A stretch of 21,799 nucleotides of DNA, taken from NCBI GenBank assembly GCA_020062605.1, contig JAGUWA010000009.1, positions 1-21,799 of the forward strand. Reading direction: 5' to 3'. The notes beneath the pieces are model-generated. The model did not search any database. It worked only from the letters and a program-made list of their open reading frames with translations, and was not told the DNA's origin. A program made the translations under genes and the position numbers. Origin of the DNA: Parvibaculum sp. (lineage in GTDB: Bacteria; Pseudomonadota; Alphaproteobacteria; Parvibaculales; Parvibaculaceae). How positions within the stretch are numbered: the first letter of the stretch is position 1; each line of letters begins with the position of its first letter. Shown piece by piece: positions 18,176 through 21,799 of the stretch.

Positions 18176-20607
18176 CCGGTCACCTCACGTGCAGCTTGAC
18201 CGCTCATTTCGTTCCTGGCGTCACGTTCGCGTTCTGCCTGCGCAACCACGCGTTTCACCGTGAGAAAGCTGTCCGGGCTCACCGAGATCGAGTCGATTCC
18301 GTGCTCGACGAGGAAGCGCGCGAACTCGGGATGGTCGCTCGGCGCCTGGCCGCAAATGCCGGTATGCGTTCCGCTCTTGCGCGCCTTGGCGAGCAAGTCG
18401 GCGATGGCGACCGTCACTGCCTTGTTTTGCTCATCGAACAGCGTGCTCAGAGCAGCACTGTCGCGGTCAACGCCGAGCACGAGCTGAGTCAGATCGTTTG
18501 AGCCGATGGAGAAGCCATCGAACCGTTCGGCATAGTCTTCGGCCAGAATGATATTGGAGGGAACTTCCGCCATGACGTAGACCTCAAGCCCATTGCGACC
18601 GCGATTGAGTCCATTCTCCGACAGCACCTTGAGCACATTGTCCGCCTCCTCGATGGAACGGCAGAAGGGGATCATGACGACAATGTTGTCGAGGCCGATC
18701 TGTTCGCGCGCGAAGCGCACCGCACGGCATTCCAGGTCGAAGCCCTCGCGGTATCCCTCGCTGTAATAGCGGCTCGCTCCGCGCCAGCCGAGCATAGGGT
18801 TTTCCTCCTTCGGCTCAAAGGCAGCGCCGCCGATCAACCGGGCATACTCGTTGGTCTTGAAGTCGCTCATGCGCACGATCACGGGTTTGGGATGATGCGC
18901 TGCAGCGATCCGGGCCATGCCGCGCGCGAGCGTCTCCACAAAATACTCGGTCTTGTCCTTGTAGGACTGGGTCAGCTCGGCAATTTGCCGACGCGCATCC
19001 TTGTCATCGAGTTTTTCATAGCGAACCAGGGCCATCGGATGAATCTTGATCAGATTCCCGATGATGAACTCCATGCGGGCGAGCCCGACGCCGTCGGTCG
19101 GCAGCAGCCACCAGCGAAATGCAGCGGACGGATTTCCCAGATTCAGCATGATTTTTGTGCGAGTCTTCGGGATGTCGGCGATGTCGATCTCGCGCACCTC
19201 GAAGTCGGCGACACCCGAATAGACGTGTCCTTCGTTGCCTTCGGCGCAGGACACTGTCACCTCGCCCCCGTCTTTGAGGGTCGCGGTGGCCTTTCCGGCG
19301 CCAACGATGGCGGCAAGGCCAAGCTCGCGGCTGACGATGGCGGCATGACTGGTGCGGCCACCATGATCGGTCACGATGGCGGATGCCTTCTTCATGATCG
19401 GAACCCAATCGGGATCGGTCATACCGGTCACGAGAACGGAGCCAGGCTTGAACCTGCCGATCTCAGCCGCGCTCTTGAGGCGACAGACCTTGCCGGTTGC
19501 GATCGTATCGCCGATGGCCAATCCAGAGACCAGCCGGCGGCCTTTCTTCTTCAGCCGGTAGGTCTTGAGCGTGCCCACGTCCTTGCGCGATTGCACGGTT
19601 TCGGGACGTGCCTGCACGATCGCCAACTCGCCGGTCTCACCGTCCTTGGCCCATTCGATGTCCATGGGCTGGCCGTAGTGCGTCTCAATGGCGCAAGCCC
19701 AGCGCGCGAGTCTTAATATCTCATCGTCGTTCAACACGAACGATGCACGTTCCTTCCTGGTGGTATCGACGAGCTTCGACCTGACCTGGTTGCCGGTCGC
19801 GTAGATCATCTTCTTGGCTTTGCTGCCGAGCGTCTTCTCGATGATCGGCTGCAGCGCCGTGTTATCCAGCAACGGCTTGAAGACGTGATATTCGTCAGGC
19901 CCGACCATGCCCTGAACCACGGTCTCACCCAAGCCCCAGGCGCCGTTGATCAGGACGCTACGGGGAAAGCCGCTTTCGGTGTCGATGGAAAACATCACGC
20001 CCGCGCCGGCCCTGTCGGAGCGGACCATCGCCTGCACCCCGACCGAAAGGGCCACCTTCATATGCTCAAAGCCGTTGTTGATGCGGTAGACGATGGCCCG
20101 GTCGGTAAACAGCGAGGCGTAGCAGCGCTTACAGGTCTCCAGCAGCGCCTTTTTCCCGCGAACGTTCAGGAAACTCTCCAGCTGGCCGGCAAAGCTTGCT
20201 TCCGGCAGATCTTCCGCCGTGGCACTGCTGCGCACGGCAACACTGGTCGCCTTGCGGTCGGCACGCTCCGTCATCTCGCGATAAGCGCGCGTAATGGCTT
20301 CCTCAAGCGGAGCCGGAAATCTAGCCTGGAGGACCATCTTGCGCGCAGCCTTGCCGACTTGAGGCAGGTTGCTTCCGTCCGCATTCAACTCAGCGAGCTT
20401 GGCTGCGAGGCGGTCGGTCAGGTCGTTCGCCTCAAGAAAACTCCAGTAGGCATCCGCCGTCGTTGCAAAGCCGTCCGGCACATTGATCCCGGCGTCCTTG
20501 AGCTTGCCGATCATCTCACCAAGAGAAGAGTTCTTGCCGCCGACGATTGCCGTATCCGAACGGTTTAGGCCCGAGAACCAGCGGATCAAGGGGGTGGTCT
20601 CGTTCAT
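18172..20607 (-). CDS. ppsA: Phosphoenolpyruvate synthase (pyruvate, water dikinase)
   Basis: Converts pyruvate, ATP and water to PEP, AMP and phosphate, feeding gluconeogenesis. From the ATG at 20607 it has 811 residues, near the 792 of E. coli PpsA. The order is normal. An N-terminal ATP-binding domain (VGGKNSSLGEM at about 22-32; VAVRSSATAEDLPEASFAGQ at 123-142) comes first. The central phosphohistidine domain has His421 in GGRTSHAAIVSRELG. The C-terminal PEP/pyruvate barrel ends in the catalytic-Cys motif GICGQAPSDHPEF and SVSPDS. A longer frame reaches 20769, but its extra 54 residues are low-complexity and cross an inverted repeat. The chosen start has GGAG/GAGG just upstream. The stop overlaps the start of a dehydrogenase remnant by ATGA. 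Confidence 0.95.
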   Translation of the reverse strand: MNETTPLIRWFSGLNRSDTAIVGGKNSSLGEMIGKLKDAGINVPDGFATTADAYWSFLEANDLTDRLAAKLAELNADGSNLPQVGKAARKMVLQARFPAPLEEAITRAYREMTERADRKATSVAVRSSATAEDLPEASFAGQLESFLNVRGKKALLETCKRCYASLFTDRAIVYRINNGFEHMKVALSVGVQAMVRSDRAGAGVMFSIDTESGFPRSVLINGAWGLGETVVQGMVGPDEYHVFKPLLDNTALQPIIEKTLGSKAKKMIYATGNQVRSKLVDTTRKERASFVLNDDEILRLARWACAIETHYGQPMDIEWAKDGETGELAIVQARPETVQSRKDVGTLKTYRLKKKGRRLVSGLAIGDTIATGKVCRLKSAAEIGRFKPGSVLVTGMTDPDWVPIMKKASAIVTDHGGRTSHAAIVSRELGLAAIVGAGKATATLKDGGEVTVSCAEGNEGHVYSGVADFEVREIDIADIPKTRTKIMLNLGNPSAAFRWWLLPTDGVGLARMEFIIGNLIKIHPMALVRYEKLDDKDARRQIAELTQSYKDKTEYFVETLARGMARIAAAHHPKPVIVRMSDFKTNEYARLIGGAAFEPKEENPMLGWRGASRYYSEGYREGFDLECRAVRFAREQIGLDNIVVMIPFCRSIEEADNVLKVLSENGLNRGRNGLEVYVMAEVPSNIILAEDYAERFDGFSIGSNDLTQLVLGVDRDSAALSTLFDEQNKAVTVAIADLLAKARKSGTHTGICGQAPSDHPEFARFLVEHGIDSISVSPDSFLTVKRVVAQAERERDARNEMSGQAAREVTG

Positions 20608-20727
20608 CGCCTCGTCTCCACTGCGGCACTTATGGCCCTGTTGTCTTCGCGATCGCGCTCCGCCGGCTTGCTCGGCCCGGCGCGGTCCGCGCCAGGTGCC
20701 GGTAATCCCCGCAGCACGCCACATCGC

Positions 20728-20762
20728 TCGGATCGGAAGCAAAGGATTTGCTCCCGATCCGA
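20728..20762. repeat. Intergenic inverted repeat, 16-bp arms
   Basis: TCGGATCGGAAGCAAA (20728-20743) and TTTGCTCCCGATCCGA (20747-20762) are reverse complements at 15 of 16 positions, with a 3-base GGA between them. It would fold into a very stable hairpin on either strand. Neither side has a T-run. It could be a REP/RIME-like intergenic palindrome, an operator, or a leader structure of ppsA. Confidence 0.75.
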
Positions 20763-21144
20763 AGGGCATCGAGGTCGGCCTTAATGTTTAAATTTGCCAC
20801 CGGCAGCGCATCCGCACCTTGATCTGGCGCAAATCGGTGGGCAATGCCGTGGCGAAAATGCACTGGCCCGCATCTTGATGTCTCAACCGCGCTCCGACGC
20901 GCCGACCCGCGACAAAATCAGAAATTGCCAACACAAATAGATGCCGATCAGCCCTTCAAGCGATGGATAGGAAACTGGAGATGCCGGGACGAAGAAGAAT
21001 GGTGCGAGGGGCGGAATCAAGTGCCTCGGAGACCCTTCTTATTTATGTGCCCGAATTTCTCGATACCGACAGAAAGCGCAACGCCGCAGTCTGTGGACGG
21101 TTCAGTTCAACAGACCACTGTGCAGTTGCCTGAATTGAGTGTGA

Positions 21145-21156
21145 CACACAGGTGTG
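21145..21156. promoter_or_regulatory. Short palindrome upstream of the HlyD-type gene
   Basis: CACAC-AG-GTGTG is a perfect 5-bp inverted repeat about 184 bases upstream of the HlyD-type start. Flanking TTGAG and CTCAA halves (21135-21139, 21166-21170) form a wider imperfect dyad. It may be a repressor operator, but no regulator gene is visible to support it. Confidence 0.25.
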
Positions 21157-21339
21157 CTAGACAGCCTCAAACAGTCAAGTCAAGCCTTTGTTATCGCTAC
21201 TTTTTTGTTTGACGGACGAGCGGGTCCTGCTTCCGAATGTCGCCGGACCGGCTCGCCTGCTCGCCTTGGACGGAGGGGGTAGCGAACGGTCATGCGTGAG
21301 AGCCGCGAGCCGGCGCCATGTTCAAGGAGACGAGAAGGG

Positions 21340-21799
21340 ATGCTCAAACCGATCAATATCTGGCTGGTGCGGATGGCGGTCGTTGCGCTGGTCGTCGCCG
21401 CTGCCGTCGCTGCTTGGTGGTTTCTTCAACCTAAAGGGCTGCCCGACGGATTCGCCGCCGGCAACGGCCGGATCGAGGCGGTCGAGATCGATATCGCGGC
21501 CAAGACCGCAGGCCGGGTCCGGGAGATCCTGGTCAACGAAGGCGATTTCCTCCGCGCCGGTCAAGTTTTGGCAAGAATGGACACGGCTGTGCTGGAGGCG
21601 CAGCTCCGGGAGGCCGAGGCGCAGCTACAGCGCGCGCGGATATCGGTCGAGACGGCAACAAGCCTGGTGACACAGCGCGAAGCCGAGAGAGAGGCTGCCC
21701 AGGCGCTCATCGCCCAGAGGAAAGCCGAGCTCGACGCGGCGCAAAGGCGGCTCGCCCGCTCCCGGGAGCTCGCCCCGAAAGGCGCTGTGCCCGAGTCGA
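21340..21799 (+). CDS. HlyD-type membrane fusion protein, N-terminal part (3' end outside window)
   Basis: Periplasmic adaptor of an efflux or secretion system, of the HlyD/EmrA/YhiI type that usually pairs with an ABC transporter or MFS pump. The 153 visible codons start with a membrane anchor (about residues 7-27, ending AAWWF). A biotinyl-lipoyl-like half follows (GNGRIEAVEIDIAAKTAGRV, then LVNEGDFLRAGQVLARMDT, about 44-90). The rest is a Glu/Ala/Gln/Arg-rich coiled coil (LEAQLREAEAQLQRAR ... AELDAAQRRLARSREL) running to the window edge. The start has AAGGAG at 21324-21329, 10 bases upstream. It is divergent from ppsA. The transported substrate cannot be told from this part, and the partner genes should lie just beyond the window. 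Confidence 0.9.
   Translation, partial: MLKPINIWLVRMAVVALVVAAAVAAWWFLQPKGLPDGFAAGNGRIEAVEIDIAAKTAGRVREILVNEGDFLRAGQVLARMDTAVLEAQLREAEAQLQRARISVETATSLVTQREAEREAAQALIAQRKAELDAAQRRLARSRELAPKGAVPES

Larger units (their letters stand above)
20608..21339. other. 732-bp intergenic region between ppsA and the HlyD-type gene
   Basis: This divergent gap should hold the promoters of ppsA (-) and of the HlyD-type gene (+). It contains the 16-bp inverted repeat at 20728-20762. It also contains an imperfect Fnr-like sequence TTGAT-CTGG-CGCAA (20819-20832, 8 of 10 consensus bases) and a CACAC-AG-GTGTG palindrome. A small frame of 56 codons (20963-21133, +) has no Shine-Dalgarno and no recognised product. 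Composition is lower in GC than the flanking genes around 20900-21200. I see no tRNA or other known RNA. Confidence 0.6.

Noticed and set aside
20608..20769. N-terminal extension of PEP synthase to 20769
   Set aside because: The extra 54 residues are Arg/Gly/Ala-rich, include part of the inverted repeat, and are absent from the family. The ATG at 20607 begins the conserved protein.
20963..21133. Small 56-codon frame ending in DHCAVA
   Set aside because: No Shine-Dalgarno and no recognised similarity. Its length is within chance expectation, although its middle part (SETLLIYVPEFLDTD) looks somewhat protein-like.

Overview
The window (about 60% GC by eye) looks like a chromosomal segment of an alphaproteobacterium. 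Three things suggest this: a lexA–comEC–gltX–gltA housekeeping block with ComEC lacking the metallo-beta-lactamase domain, a rhizobial/Brucella-type cyclic beta-1,2-glucan synthase of 2818 residues, and a FixK-like Crp/Fnr regulator. A Parvibaculum/Hyphomicrobiales-like genome is my guess from memory of protein style; it is not proven by the sequence.

Layout. Bases 1-5640 are housekeeping: the 3' end of lexA (+), comEC (-) overlapping it tail to tail by 7 bp, then gltX (+) and gltA (+, citrate synthase). Bases 5641-6566 are a lower-GC accessory patch with a hairpin terminator and one unrecognised, possibly truncated gene. Bases 6567-16052 hold a two-gene minus-strand operon. A tandem universal stress protein is followed after 3 bp by the giant cyclic glucan synthase. 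Upstream of the operon lies a perfect TTGAT-N4-ATCAA Fnr/FixK site. It sits at the geometry expected of a class II activated promoter.

Bases 16199-18175 are a damaged stretch. It contains a glycine-zipper lipoprotein with a single-base frameshift, an 11-G homopolymer next to a perfect 11-bp hairpin, and an intact FixK-like regulator. It ends in a composite pseudogene in which the first ~55 codons of a D-2-hydroxyacid dehydrogenase run into a response-regulator receiver domain that has its own frameshift. Bases 18172-20607 encode phosphoenolpyruvate synthase, whose stop codon overlaps the start of the broken dehydrogenase (ATGA). A 732-bp gap follows, with a strong 16-bp inverted repeat. The window ends inside a HlyD-type membrane fusion protein (+).

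How the genes may work together (inference). A FixK-like regulator, a Fnr/FixK box, universal stress protein, PEP synthase and a fermentative-type dehydrogenase remnant together suggest a low-oxygen/energy-stress gene neighbourhood. The cyclic glucan synthase appears to have been drawn into it through the usp operon. I see no wholly new enzyme system. The most promising leads are the predicted oxygen-linked control of periplasmic glucan synthesis and the deletion-fusion scar.
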